Numbered from the stretch's first letter, positions 1-9,899 are shown. The stretch: 17,306 bases of DNA from an uncultured Cytophagaceae bacterium (GCA_938008575.1 CALLKB010000160.1:1-17306), one strand, 5' to 3'. Numbers and translations: made by a program. The notes: generated from the sequence alone by a model not told the origin.

Positions 1-2
1 AT

Positions 3-107
3 AGCAAAATACATAATTCAGAATCTTGGCTAAAAAAAGAAAAATGGTTTTGGTGCAATGAAAAAGAACACCAAAACTATATGGATAGTTTAAAAAGAAG
101 AAAATAA
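3..107 (+). CDS. C-terminal end of an unidentified protein (partial)
   Basis: An open frame runs from the window edge to a TAA at 105-107 and encodes 34 residues rich in Lys, Glu, Trp and Asn, ending in LKRRK. It lies just upstream of a good plus-strand terminator hairpin (121-142), as expected for the true 3' end of a gene. The fragment is too short to recognise and no function is proposed. A chance open frame is possible, but the codon use and the terminator 13 bases after the stop favour a real gene. Confidence 0.5.
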   Translation, partial: SKIHNSESWLKKEKWFWCNEKEHQNYMDSLKRRK

Positions 108-108
108 T

Positions 109-567
109 TTAATTTAAGAAAAGCCTCGGTTCGCCGGGGCTTTTATATTTTGCTTTTAGAAATGAGGTGTTAGCATACATGGCTAGGATTAGAGAATCCG
201 AATTCATTTTCGCGTAATTAACCGTGGTAGGTAAAGATTCGCTCCCCGCAGGTAAATTTAAATACATGGCACCCGCAGGCAAACGATCTGGACTTGCTTT
301 AATTTCAGCTGGACCGCGTAAATCACAAACGAGCGAAACATGCAAATCTTGCAATTTTTGTAAATCTGAATCAGTCAATTTACTAATATCAGCAGAACGA
401 TAAACCTGCCCCCATTTCACTTGCTTTCCATCTTGTGTTTTATAACCTCCCAAATCTCGAAAATTTTGGGACCCTTGCAAAACCACTTTACGCTGTAAAC
501 TATCAGCAATTTGTGCGTTTGAAATCGTGGCGATTCCCATCGCCACGATAAATAATATTTTTTTCAT
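109..567 (-). pseudogene. Secreted tyrosine-protein phosphatase, C-terminally truncated (catalytic loop lost)
   Basis: The start at 567 gives a 152-residue frame beginning with a typical signal peptide (MKKILFIVAMGIATISNAQ). A further 24 bases upstream are open, but they would precede the signal peptide. The next part matches the N-terminal half of the Y_phosphatase3 family: NFRDLGGY, then VYRSADISKL, then VCDLRGPAEI. The family's catalytic HCxxGKDRTG loop should follow shortly after the last native-looking segment (about residue 143), but the frame instead runs into the terminator at 121-142 and stops at 109. Nothing resembling the lost half occurs in the preceding 108 bases. The gene lies 8 bases after the TonB-dependent receptor stop and is presumably the last cistron of that operon. 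It can scarcely be an active phosphatase. It could persist as a remnant or a non-catalytic secreted protein. Confidence 0.75.
121..142. terminator. Rho-independent terminator, probably bidirectional
   Basis: Nine-base arms (121-129 and 134-142, one G-T pair) enclose a TTCG loop. On the plus strand the hairpin is followed by TTTATATTTT and on the minus strand by TTTTCTTAAATT, so it could work in both directions. It would end the plus-strand gene that stops at 107. The truncated minus-strand phosphatase frame reads through the whole hairpin, which suggests that frame was joined to it secondarily. Confidence 0.75.
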
Positions 568-575
568 GTTACTAA

Positions 576-3431
576 TTAAAATAATTCCCAACGAACACCC
601 GCTTGCCCTCTGCTAGAATACCATTCCAACATAGTCACGCGACGTTCATCTCCTAAATACGTTTTCAAAGGCTCATTTGTCAAATTATTCAATTCAACAA
701 ATGCTTTAATTCGCTTACTAACTTGTACACTCGCGGAAGCATCAAGCGTGAAATTTTTACCCGTGTAAGTATAAAAATCTTTTCCAAGAGTTTGGTTAAT
801 CGTCTCCAAAGAAGCTCCTCGGAAATTACCTGCCAATCGAAGCATTAAACCATTTCGCTCATAGTATAAAATAGCATTGTATAAATGCTTAGACTGATTT
901 GGCAAGGTTGTTTTATCCATACGCGTGGTTCCAACTACAGGTACAGAAGCCTCACTTTGAATATTCGTGTAATTTGCCTCCACACCTAAACCACTTAAGA
1001 ATCCAGGCAAGAATGTTAAACGCTTATTGATACCGATTTCAAATCCCAACAAATGACCATTTGAAATATTGGAAGCTTGAGTTAACATATAATTCACCCC
1101 ATTGATGCTTTCCATGCTGCGATTTGAAAATACGATATCTTTCAATTGCTTATAAAAAACACCCCCTGAAACAATTCCTAAATTGTCAAAATAGTGCTCA
1201 TACATGATATCAAAATTATTCGCCCGAGTTGGCTTCAAACTCGTATTTCCACGTGAGATTGTCGGAATGGCTTGCGTCATATCCACATTTTCTCCTGGAT
1301 TCAGGTCAGAGAAATTCGCGCGAGAGAATGTGCTTGTATAGGCCAAACGTAAATTCGACTTCTCATTCAATGCAATCTTCGCGTGGAACATAGGCAACAG
1401 GTTCGTATAATTTGTTGACTGTGAAATCGGAGTTACACCCGAAGTGGTAACTGTACCAACTTTCGTCGTCGAAAGCTTATTTCCATCCAATGTCAACATC
1501 GTTGACTCCGAGCGAATTCCCCCAATTAAAGTAATTGCATCCGTCGGCTTATATTCAGCCATCAAATAAGCCGCTAAGACCGATTCATTTGCTTTATATT
1601 TCAAGGTTGCATTGGTTGCAGGAGATACATCACGCATCCCATTCGCAGTCAGAGCTGCCGGCGAATACAAATCAAACAATCCTTGAGGAGTCAATGGATT
1701 TACGATGAATGCCGAATAATCTAATTCCAATGGATTGAAATATCCAGCACCAATTGGAAACTCTTCACGAGGCAAAGTTGACAAAGGAATTAAAGCGGGA
1801 GAATTAGGCACACCTAACGCTGCATTTGGCACAAAAACAGCAGTTGTTCCGAAAGATGCATCTCGGTTTTTAACGCGGTATTTTAAACCTCCTTTTAACT
1901 TCAATTGCGAGTTTGCTTCATGGGTAAAATTCACCTGCATATTCTGATCTGCCTCTTCTGTATCTAGGCCATAGATTACCAATTGCTGCAAAGTCAATTT
2001 GGCTGGATCCATCTTCTCATTGGCATCGGCTAACATGGGATCAAAAAGCAATGGATCTTGACCGATACCATCCGGTGAATCGAAATTCCAATATTTCTTT
2101 CCATTGGATGACAAGCCAATAAATCCTCCGTTAATTTTCTGACGAAATGTTGAGATGGGTAAACCCTTTGTGCCATTTGTAGGTGGCGTTTCCAAATAAA
2201 AACGCGATATGTAGCTAGAAGCTAACCAATCAACTTTAAGTTTTTCTCCAAAAAAATGTTCTCCACCAAATTCAAATCCATTCAATCCAGTTTGATAATG
2301 TGAATAGCGGTAATTGTATTGATAACGCTTATTAGTATAATCGACGTAAGACTCGTGCACTGGACGAATGTCATTAAACTTATCCCATAATCCACGTGAA
2401 TAAATTTTATGATTGTTGTTGAATTTGTATTCAATTCCATAAGTCAGACCATAGGTTTGGCGCTTACCCATATAGCGTTTAAACATGATGCTATTGACAG
2501 ATGTGCGATCCATTGCGACAGCAGAACCCGTGTTGTATGAAACATCATACGAATCCGTACCCCAATTCCGATCCCAGAAAGCCCCGGTAACGACAACACC
2601 TAATTTTCCTTTAAAAAAACGGTCACCAAATGTCAAAGAACCATTCGTTGATCCATTTTGTGAAAATGCATTGTAACCACCAGCTGCACTGACATTTAAC
2701 ACGCGTTTTGCTGGCGCAGTCTTTGTCACAAAATTAATAGAACCTCCAATCGCATCAGCTTCCATATCAGGAGTAATGGCTTTCGAAACTTCAACACGTT
2801 GAATCATTTCTGAAGGCACCGCATCGAGAATAGACGCGCGCGTACCATATACAGATGCCGACGGCAAGCGACTTCCATTAAATAACGTTGATGTCCATGA
2901 AAAAGGTGTACCACGAACCGTTGCTTGATCTGCTTCCCCGTGATAACGTGCTACAGCCACACCTTGAATACGCTGAATAGCTTCCGCTGCATTTCGATCC
3001 GGTAATTTACCTATGGCATCAGCAACGACTACATCCATGATGGCAATGGCATTTTTCTTGATTGAATAGGCTTTCGACTGCGAGCCTGCCACAAAACCTT
3101 TAACAATGACTTCACCTAAAGTGTTATTTGCTGGCTTCAACGTAATATTACCCAAAGCAGTTAGGTTGCTTGAAAGAATAATCGTTGTATCTAAGTTCTC
3201 ATATCCGATGAATGAAAATTGCAAATCAACTTTTGTTTGTTTGGATAGCATCAAACGAAAGTCTCCATTTTCATTTGAAATCGCTGCCAAATTTGAACCT
3301 TTTAACCGGACAGTAGCCCCAGGAAGCGCACCTTCCGCGGAAATCAATTTCCCTTGAATCCCTTGCGCCATTACATCTATTTGAGAAAATAACGTAAGCG
3401 CAAAAATGTATGTATAAATAAACTTTTTCAC
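576..3431 (-). CDS. TonB-dependent outer-membrane receptor
   Basis: This 951-residue protein has a signal peptide (about 1-22, ending VMAQ), a CarboxypepD_reg-like beta-sandwich domain (about 24-105), a plug domain (about 120-240) and a long beta barrel ending in Phe. The plug carries the signature of the TonB-Xanth-Caul type of receptor (TIGR01782): LPDRNAAEAIQRIQGVAVAR, a VRG motif, RVEVSKAITPDMEADAIGGS and an NFVTKT segment. Such receptors import scarce substrates across the outer membrane using TonB energy. Translation appears to start at a GTG (3431-3429), since the signal peptide begins directly there. The gene is 18 bases downstream of the choice-of-anchor-I lipoprotein gene and 8 bases upstream of the truncated phosphatase, so the three form an operon. 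The substrate is unknown. The neighbourhood suggests a phosphorus compound. Confidence 0.9.
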   Translation of the reverse strand: MKKFIYTYIFALTLFSQIDVMAQGIQGKLISAEGALPGATVRLKGSNLAAISNENGDFRLMLSKQTKVDLQFSFIGYENLDTTIILSSNLTALGNITLKPANNTLGEVIVKGFVAGSQSKAYSIKKNAIAIMDVVVADAIGKLPDRNAAEAIQRIQGVAVARYHGEADQATVRGTPFSWTSTLFNGSRLPSASVYGTRASILDAVPSEMIQRVEVSKAITPDMEADAIGGSINFVTKTAPAKRVLNVSAAGGYNAFSQNGSTNGSLTFGDRFFKGKLGVVVTGAFWDRNWGTDSYDVSYNTGSAVAMDRTSVNSIMFKRYMGKRQTYGLTYGIEYKFNNNHKIYSRGLWDKFNDIRPVHESYVDYTNKRYQYNYRYSHYQTGLNGFEFGGEHFFGEKLKVDWLASSYISRFYLETPPTNGTKGLPISTFRQKINGGFIGLSSNGKKYWNFDSPDGIGQDPLLFDPMLADANEKMDPAKLTLQQLVIYGLDTEEADQNMQVNFTHEANSQLKLKGGLKYRVKNRDASFGTTAVFVPNAALGVPNSPALIPLSTLPREEFPIGAGYFNPLELDYSAFIVNPLTPQGLFDLYSPAALTANGMRDVSPATNATLKYKANESVLAAYLMAEYKPTDAITLIGGIRSESTMLTLDGNKLSTTKVGTVTTSGVTPISQSTNYTNLLPMFHAKIALNEKSNLRLAYTSTFSRANFSDLNPGENVDMTQAIPTISRGNTSLKPTRANNFDIMYEHYFDNLGIVSGGVFYKQLKDIVFSNRSMESINGVNYMLTQASNISNGHLLGFEIGINKRLTFLPGFLSGLGVEANYTNIQSEASVPVVGTTRMDKTTLPNQSKHLYNAILYYERNGLMLRLAGNFRGASLETINQTLGKDFYTYTGKNFTLDASASVQVSKRIKAFVELNNLTNEPLKTYLGDERRVTMLEWYSSRGQAGVRWELF

Positions 3432-3449
3432 AATCGTGTCGATTAAATA

Positions 3450-4946
3450 TTACAATGAATAAAATTTGACTTGACCATCATTTTCAGATGAAACAATGAG
3501 CAAAGGCTTACCTGTTGGGCTTTTATCCGCAGCAACAAATAATACTCCTTCAGGAGCATCTCCCGTTTTAAGTGTCATAATAAAAGATGGGTATCTCGGA
3601 TTGGTCACATCAAAAATCATCAACGCATCCGTACGCTCACATCCTAAGAAAGCATAGGTCCGATTTCCAATTTTACCTAATGCGATACCTTCCGGTTCTG
3701 AACCTTTATCATCAGACCGTGCATCATCATATAAGCCAGCAGCAATGGAACGCTGATCAACTTCATTTTGCGTATCATAAATTTGAACACCTGTAAGACC
3801 ATTCCAAACTGACATTGAACGAGCTCCCAAAGAATACAATTCATCGAAATCGCCATCTCCATCTGTGTCACCTAAGGTCGTTGTAACATTTAATCGACCA
3901 AGAACAGCATCTGCTTTCAAGGCAGTACCAAAAGGAAAATTGGCATAATCTAAAGTCAAATCTTTTACGCGCTTAATTTCAGCAAAAGCAGTATACTCGC
4001 GCGCATCTCCTTCATTTGCAGTAAACAAATATGGAATCCCATCCTTTTCTTGAACAGCGATTGCATCAGGCATATACATCCCTTTTACTTTTGCATAAGC
4101 ACCAAACCCAACTTTCGAATCTTTGTCAGAAAAGTCAAACGCATTATTGGCCACACTGTAATCTTTAAATCCCAAAGGAAAAACATCCGTAATTGCCTGA
4201 AGATTCAAATCAATTTTTGCGATAGCGTTATTTTCCTGTAAGGTTACCCAAGCCGTTTTAGAATCCTCTGAAACCGTAATGTATTCGGGTTCTATATCTT
4301 TTACCAATGTTGCCTTAGGCCCAAAAACACGTAAACCCTTCTTTTTTAAAATTGCTGCATATGACTCAAATCCGGCAAAATTTAATGTCTTCACCGAATA
4401 ACCCGCAGCGATATTAATGACAGATACACTGCCTTCAGGGTCTGTTAAATAATCATCAGAAGGTTCGCCTTCATTAGCAGTTAAAATCAAATTCCCATCA
4501 GGCGAAAACGTAACCATATCCGGCAATGCACCTACAGTAATTTGCTTAATCTCCGTCAAATCATTGGTATTAAACACGACACACTTACCCGCATTTTGCT
4601 TTACTTTGGCCTCGATTGCAGCGGCTAATTTTCCATTGGAAACGGAAAGACTATTCACATAACCGCCATAAGGTTCCATTAATATTTTGGAAACCAACTT
4701 AGGCGAGGTAGGATTCGATAAATCCAACACATCTATTCGATTAACATCAGAATTATTAACGACGAATAATTTCTTTGTAGCTGGATCATAGGCCGAAATT
4801 TCTGAAGCTCCTAACCCACCCAAAGTGATACTTCCCACTTCTTTGAATTCAAATACCTGAGGGTCATTTTGAAAATTTCCCAATTCATCTTTTTGACAAG
4901 ACTGTAATGCCAAAACGACGATGGCAGAAAATATTATTCTTTTCAT
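3450..4946 (-). CDS. Choice-of-anchor I family beta-propeller lipoprotein
   Basis: Starting at 4946 gives 498 residues with a lipoprotein signal ending in the lipobox LQSC (Cys17). A start 39 bases further upstream would put a non-signal stretch in front, so it was not used. The residues after the cysteine, QKDE, match the lipoprotein export signal described for Capnocytophaga, so surface display is likely. The mature part looks like a repeated beta-propeller. It shows motifs typical of the choice-of-anchor I family, often annotated as alkaline phosphatase: NEGEPSDDY, FTANEGDAREY, a calcium-loop-like DTDGDGDFDE, and SEPEGIALGKIG near the C terminus. The biochemical activity is not established. 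It could be a phosphoesterase or a binding protein. It precedes a TonB-dependent receptor by 18 bases and probably works with it on the cell surface. Confidence 0.8.
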   Translation of the reverse strand: MKRIIFSAIVVLALQSCQKDELGNFQNDPQVFEFKEVGSITLGGLGASEISAYDPATKKLFVVNNSDVNRIDVLDLSNPTSPKLVSKILMEPYGGYVNSLSVSNGKLAAAIEAKVKQNAGKCVVFNTNDLTEIKQITVGALPDMVTFSPDGNLILTANEGEPSDDYLTDPEGSVSVINIAAGYSVKTLNFAGFESYAAILKKKGLRVFGPKATLVKDIEPEYITVSEDSKTAWVTLQENNAIAKIDLNLQAITDVFPLGFKDYSVANNAFDFSDKDSKVGFGAYAKVKGMYMPDAIAVQEKDGIPYLFTANEGDAREYTAFAEIKRVKDLTLDYANFPFGTALKADAVLGRLNVTTTLGDTDGDGDFDELYSLGARSMSVWNGLTGVQIYDTQNEVDQRSIAAGLYDDARSDDKGSEPEGIALGKIGNRTYAFLGCERTDALMIFDVTNPRYPSFIMTLKTGDAPEGVLFVAADKSPTGKPLLIVSSENDGQVKFYSL

Positions 4947-4967
4947 GAATATTAATTGTTTATGTCC

Positions 4968-4998
4968 AAAAAAGTGGCAGAACAATGTCCTGCCACTT
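4968..4998 (-). terminator. Intra-operon terminator after susD
   Basis: Nine-base perfect arms (4972-4980 and 4990-4998) form a hairpin that, read on the minus strand, is followed by six T residues (4973-4968). It lies 38 bases past the SusD stop and 22 bases before the start of the choice-of-anchor-I gene. I see no TAnnTTTG promoter box between it and that gene, so the downstream three genes may depend on read-through and be expressed less than SusCD. Confidence 0.75.
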
Positions 4999-5035
4999 GA
5001 TAAGAATCACTAATCAACTTTAGAAAACTATAAAC

Positions 5036-6622
5036 TTATTTAATTAACCACATGATATCGTTGATATCATCCTTGCCAGCATATTGACTCGCAATTGAGG
5101 CCGTATAATTCGTAGCGTTTGTCGTACGCTCCGTTGTTGGATAAATCCATCGCTGTGCAATACGACCTGAATTACCATTACCTACACCAGTATAAAACTT
5201 AGGATAACCCGTTCTTCTCCAATTGAAATAAGCTTCCATTCCTGAATTCATGAAGAATGACAAATACTTTTGAGATACGATTTGCTCAATTGCTTTATCG
5301 GTAGCCAATTTAACAGCTGGTTGAGCATAGTAGTCAGCAAATGTAAAATCTACATTATAAGTTACTTGATCAGCAGCAGCCATTGAACCTGTTTTTGAAT
5401 AAACCATTGCGTTAGCTCCGTCTTTGATGCCATAGAAAGATTGAGAGGCTTGGATACCTTTTTTGTACCAATCTTCTGTCGTTCCAGTAGCCCAACCCCG
5501 TGCAATTCCTTCTGCAATGTTGAAGCACAATTCAGGATAACCTACGATGAATGTATTCTCTGCTGTATAGTTCTTGTAATAACGGTTACGATTTTGAAAA
5601 GAGTATTTTCCTGGGGCAAAACCCGCTCCATTACTAATACCTGCCTTAGATGACATATCTGCCAAATCCTCACCAGAACTAGCACCTACGAATGATGTAT
5701 AATCAGATGGCAACTTTCCTGATTTCAATTCAAAACCTGCAGGCTCGCAAGTAATCATTACACGAGGATCTTTTAGGCCAACTAATAAATCTACATAAGC
5801 CGCAGACATATTTTGACGTGTTGCATCAAAACCAAAGTTGTCAGGATTTGATGGATACTTATTAAACGCATTCCAAACAAATTGTAAGCTCTCTGCATTT
5901 GAAGTTAACAAAGGATACTTCGTCGGATTAGTAACCATCTCAGCAAACTTTGCTTTTACGCCTAAATCTGTATCCGCCTCTTTCTTAGATAAAGAAATCA
6001 AAACACGTAAACGATAAGCATTTACCGCCTTTTGCCATTTTTTCAAATCACCTCCGTAATAGATATCACCCGAAACTGTTTGTCCTTTGGCAATTAATGA
6101 TGTCAAATCTGTGTTTGAATCATCTAACCACTTCAAGATTTGAACATAAATTGCCTTTTGCGAATCATACTTTGGGGCAACTCCTTCAATACCTTTTAAT
6201 GCTTCAGTCATAGGCAAGTCTCCTACACGCTTCGACATTTGATCGAAAAAATAAGCACGGAAAAACTTACCTAACGCTGAGTAGCCATTAACATCTGCTA
6301 AACCGGCACGCTTCGCCTCTTCCTCCATTTTTACTACGTTTTTCAACGTCGTATATTGGTTAGGCATTTGTCCGAAAGTATATTCATTATTCGCATAATA
6401 GTTATAGTTTGAACAATAGAACTGGTTCCAACGCATCTCTGCTGAGAATGGACGTCCATTATCATTGAAGAAACTATTTTCAATCCCTTGTAATACAAGC
6501 GATGCTGGTACGTTAACTGGACGGTTGGAATCAAATTCCAACTGATCAAATGGTTTCTCGCAGCTTGTTAAAGAGAGTGCTACGACACCCATGATTCCGA
6601 ATAAATAATTTTTAATTTTCAT
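5036..6622 (-). CDS. SusD/RagB-family outer-membrane lipoprotein
   Basis: This 528-residue protein has a lipoprotein signal ending LTSC (Cys21) and an alpha-helical body of SusD-like length. The C-terminal part carries AYFNWRRTGYPKF and a preceding IVSQKYLSFF segment, typical of the SusD-like_2 branch. SusD proteins are surface lids that capture ligand above their SusC channel. The gene begins 34 bases after susC, the usual order. Nothing in the window codes for glycoside hydrolases or sulfatases of a polysaccharide locus. Given the phosphonate and phosphatase genes next door, the ligand may be a phosphorus compound rather than a glycan, but that is inference. Confidence in the family is high and in the substrate low. 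Confidence 0.92.
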   Translation of the reverse strand: MKIKNYLFGIMGVVALSLTSCEKPFDQLEFDSNRPVNVPASLVLQGIENSFFNDNGRPFSAEMRWNQFYCSNYNYYANNEYTFGQMPNQYTTLKNVVKMEEEAKRAGLADVNGYSALGKFFRAYFFDQMSKRVGDLPMTEALKGIEGVAPKYDSQKAIYVQILKWLDDSNTDLTSLIAKGQTVSGDIYYGGDLKKWQKAVNAYRLRVLISLSKKEADTDLGVKAKFAEMVTNPTKYPLLTSNAESLQFVWNAFNKYPSNPDNFGFDATRQNMSAAYVDLLVGLKDPRVMITCEPAGFELKSGKLPSDYTSFVGASSGEDLADMSSKAGISNGAGFAPGKYSFQNRNRYYKNYTAENTFIVGYPELCFNIAEGIARGWATGTTEDWYKKGIQASQSFYGIKDGANAMVYSKTGSMAAADQVTYNVDFTFADYYAQPAVKLATDKAIEQIVSQKYLSFFMNSGMEAYFNWRRTGYPKFYTGVGNGNSGRIAQRWIYPTTERTTNATNYTASIASQYAGKDDINDIMWLIK

Positions 6623-6656
6623 TTTATATAATTTATATACGATGACTCGATGTGGA

Positions 6657-9600
6657 TTAAAAAGTAAGGTTTAAGTTCACCCCGTAACGACGTACTGATG
6701 GAGTTTGAGGGCTCGAGCTACCATCACCGATGTATTGATTTAAATCAATATCCTTTTTCTCAGCGAAGTACAATAAATTACGACCCACTAAAGAAACAGT
6801 AGCTTGGTTAACATATTTACCAAACCAAGTTTTGGGTAGATTAAAAGTCACATTAACATCACGCAACATGCTGAACGTACGGCTCATCAAGTTACCTTCA
6901 TCTGAATTATAGTAACGCGAAACATAATCCTGTACAAATTGCTTTGTTGCATTTGGCGCGTATTGTAAAGCTGCGTAATTCGTAACTTTTCCATCCGAGT
7001 CATATGCCAATGCAACACCATTACTTACTTGAACACCTTCTCCTACGAATGCCTTAACACCCAAGGCATCTTGTGGACGCGCTGCAGCAAAAATACCTTC
7101 TGTTGTTCCGATGTGACGACCACCGCGGTAAGCTTGTCTTTGTGTGTAGTTGGAAATCACACCACCCACACGACCATCAAATTGGAAGCTTAAGCTTACT
7201 CCTTTGTATGTCAACTTATTGTTGATACCATATACAAAATCAGGATTTAAATTACCCAAGTATTGATTAACTGGCGCGTAGATTGGTCGGCCTGATGCAT
7301 CGTTAATAATTTGGCCTTGTGGTGTACGAACAAATGCACGACCGTAAAATTTATCCACACGATCACCAACCTTTAAGAAGGTATTCAAGCTATTCACACC
7401 TGGATAAATCTCTGTTAATTTTTCAATGTAAGAACCGTAGTTAGCAATCACATCCCATGAAAAATCCGCTGTCTTTACTGGCGTTCCAGTTAAAGAAATA
7501 TCAAATCCATTCTTCTCTGTTTTAATACCATTAACTAAAGCCGCTGTGTAACCAGAGGTCGAAGAGATTGGCAAAGAGAAAATCGATGGACCATCTTGTG
7601 AATTCCAATAGGTTACATCTAAACCAATTCTATTTTGTAAAATACGCAAGTCCATTCCAATTTCCTTCTGAGAAGTCTCGGATGGATTCAAATTAGGATT
7701 GTTCAAGGTATTCGTAAAATACGCTGCCGTCTGGTTATTGTAAGCGAAAGACGTCGAATAAACTGCCGAGTTCGTGTAAGAAGGTCCATCATAAGGTGAG
7801 TTATAATTCTCTCCTGAATAAACTCCAGCCATATTACCAATCGTTGATTGTGTCAAACCATCCTTAACGTTTGCATATGAGGCACGGAATTTCAAGAATG
7901 AAATTACCTCAGGCAATTTCACGTAATCCGTTAATACCGTCGAAGCTGCAACGGATGGATAGAAGAATGTGTTATTACCTGAAGGCAATGTTGACAACTT
8001 ATCCATACGACCTGTTGCCGAAACCGTCAAGAAATTCTTATATGAAAAGTCAGCAGAGTAATAAGCCGACAATACGCGCATTTCAGAACCAAAGTTCGCG
8101 ATTTTTACAGGGTTCGCTGAGTTAGCGAAATTGTATAAACCTGGAACATTTAGGTAATCCGTTGTTCCATAAATTGAACGGTATTGGAACGTACGCATCG
8201 AAGCACCCGCTGTAACTTTTGTATTTAAACCTGAGAATAGGTCTTTGTCATAAGTCAACAATAATTCTGTATTATTTTCGAACAACGAACGACGATCTTC
8301 ACGGTAATCACCACGACGTTCATCGCGACCATAAGTACCCGCTGAATAAGGGAATTTCTCTGTACGAACCATGTCCCAAGTTGTTACTTGTGTACGACCT
8401 AAAACTTCTAAGCCGTCTGCAACTTGGTAACGAAGGGATGCTTGACCAACCACATCGTTTTTGTAATGGCCACGTAACCATTCATATGACATGAAATATG
8501 GGTTATTGTAACGCTGGTATTCCGCATAAATTTGTTGGGTACCTTCTTTACCAGCTTGCCAGTAATTGCGCATATCGGCTACGTTCCAATCTGCGCCTGC
8601 CCAATAAACGATGTTATAAATAATCGAGTTAGGACCATAATTTACATCAGGAATATTCGGAGTATACTGGCGATTGTATTGTAAATTAGACTCAAACTTC
8701 AACTTATTTGAGAATTTATAATCTGCTGTTACGTTAAAGTTAGAGATGTTCAATTTTGTGTTTGGCACAATTCCTTTTTGATAGATATGCGAGGTAGAGA
8801 AACGTAAATTGTATTTCTCACCCGTTGCAGAAACGGAAATGTTGTTTGTAGATAAAACACCTGTTTCTAAGAAACGCTTTAAGTTGTCTTTTCCACGTGC
8901 AATCCAAGGTGTTCCTTGACGAACGCCTGTAATTGGATCTACTGGAGAATCATACTGAGGAATCAATTGACCATTAAAACGAGGTCCCCATCCACCATCA
9001 TAATCACCATCATTCAATCCACCACCTTTACCGTCACCGAAAGCATAAGCGCCATGATCGCCAGGACCATACTCGTCTTGAACTTCAGGAATTGCATAAA
9101 AACCCTTTTCCATCATCGTAGAAGAGTTTACTTCTACAGAGAAACCACGCTTATCTTTCGACCCACGCTTCGTTGTAATTAAAATCGCACCATTTTTTCC
9201 ACGGAAACCATATAATGCAGATGCTGAAGCTCCTTTCAATACCGAATAAGTTTCAATATCATCAGGTGAAATATTCCAAGTATCTGAGTTGATTGGAACA
9301 CCATCAACCACATATAAAACTGTTGAGTTACCACGCAAGGAAATATTCGGCTTACGTAATAATTCCGGCTGAGCACCAATTGTCAAACCCGCAACTTTAC
9401 CAGCTAACGCATTAATAGCATTGGGCTCACGCGATTTCACAAGACTCGATCCATCAACCGTTTGAATAGCTACACCAATCTTCCGAACGTCTTTCTTGAT
9501 ACCCAAGGCCGTTACAACGACTTCTTGTAATTGCTTTTCATCTGTTATTAAAGCGACATTAATTGTTGACTGTGTTCCAACTGAAACTTCTTTAGCAGCA

Positions 9601-9872
9601 AATCCAATCATTGAAAATTGCAAAATTGCATTATCGCCTACTTGGATCGAAAATTTACCATCAGCACTTGAAGTAGTACCTTTCGAACTTCCTTTTAAGC
9701 GAATGGAAACGCCAGGAACTGTTGCGTTATCATTGGCTGAAACAACCGTACCACTTACGGTACGACTTTGGGCTAATGTAACCAAGCCCGAACAGGTAAT
9801 CATTGCAAAAACGAACCAAAACGCAAGTTTCGATCCCTTTTTCACAAGTAAATTGGGTAGATAGTTTTTCAT
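6657..9872 (-). CDS. SusC/RagA-family TonB-linked outer-membrane transporter
   Basis: This 1071-residue protein has a signal peptide (about 1-35, ending LAQ), a CarboxypepD_reg-like domain (about 37-115), a TonB-box region LQEVVVTALG, a plug domain with YVVDGVPIN and the SusC hallmark VLKGASASALYG followed by GAILITTKRG, then a barrel to the end (LNLTF). It would form the beta-barrel channel beneath the SusD lid and import ligand with TonB energy. It is first in the minus-strand run and faces the phosphonatase-like operon across a 244-bp divergent control region, which suggests shared regulation. A promoter candidate lies directly upstream (9900-9929). The substrate cannot be read from sequence. 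Confidence 0.93.
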   Translation of the reverse strand: MKNYLPNLLVKKGSKLAFWFVFAMITCSGLVTLAQSRTVSGTVVSANDNATVPGVSIRLKGSSKGTTSSADGKFSIQVGDNAILQFSMIGFAAKEVSVGTQSTINVALITDEKQLQEVVVTALGIKKDVRKIGVAIQTVDGSSLVKSREPNAINALAGKVAGLTIGAQPELLRKPNISLRGNSTVLYVVDGVPINSDTWNISPDDIETYSVLKGASASALYGFRGKNGAILITTKRGSKDKRGFSVEVNSSTMMEKGFYAIPEVQDEYGPGDHGAYAFGDGKGGGLNDGDYDGGWGPRFNGQLIPQYDSPVDPITGVRQGTPWIARGKDNLKRFLETGVLSTNNISVSATGEKYNLRFSTSHIYQKGIVPNTKLNISNFNVTADYKFSNKLKFESNLQYNRQYTPNIPDVNYGPNSIIYNIVYWAGADWNVADMRNYWQAGKEGTQQIYAEYQRYNNPYFMSYEWLRGHYKNDVVGQASLRYQVADGLEVLGRTQVTTWDMVRTEKFPYSAGTYGRDERRGDYREDRRSLFENNTELLLTYDKDLFSGLNTKVTAGASMRTFQYRSIYGTTDYLNVPGLYNFANSANPVKIANFGSEMRVLSAYYSADFSYKNFLTVSATGRMDKLSTLPSGNNTFFYPSVAASTVLTDYVKLPEVISFLKFRASYANVKDGLTQSTIGNMAGVYSGENYNSPYDGPSYTNSAVYSTSFAYNNQTAAYFTNTLNNPNLNPSETSQKEIGMDLRILQNRIGLDVTYWNSQDGPSIFSLPISSTSGYTAALVNGIKTEKNGFDISLTGTPVKTADFSWDVIANYGSYIEKLTEIYPGVNSLNTFLKVGDRVDKFYGRAFVRTPQGQIINDASGRPIYAPVNQYLGNLNPDFVYGINNKLTYKGVSLSFQFDGRVGGVISNYTQRQAYRGGRHIGTTEGIFAAARPQDALGVKAFVGEGVQVSNGVALAYDSDGKVTNYAALQYAPNATKQFVQDYVSRYYNSDEGNLMSRTFSMLRDVNVTFNLPKTWFGKYVNQATVSLVGRNLLYFAEKKDIDLNQYIGDGSSSPQTPSVRRYGVNLNLTF

Positions 9873-9899
9873 TTTTGAATTGTTTGTTAAAAATTTTCA

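Noticed and set aside
7871..9182. Plus-strand open frames opposite susC (7871-8125, 8219-8494, 8916-9182)
   Set aside because: They lie wholly within the SusC reading frame on the other strand, have no recognisable domains, and SusC conservation explains the sequence.
9496..9864. Plus-strand open frame of 122 codons opposite the N terminus of susC
   Set aside because: It is antisense to the clear signal peptide and CarboxypepD_reg-like domain of SusC, with no independent protein signature.
5036..9872. A polysaccharide utilisation locus based on the SusC/SusD pair
   Set aside because: No glycoside hydrolase, polysaccharide lyase, formylglycine sulfatase or hybrid two-component/ECF-sigma regulator occurs in the window. 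The flanking genes belong to phosphorus metabolism instead.
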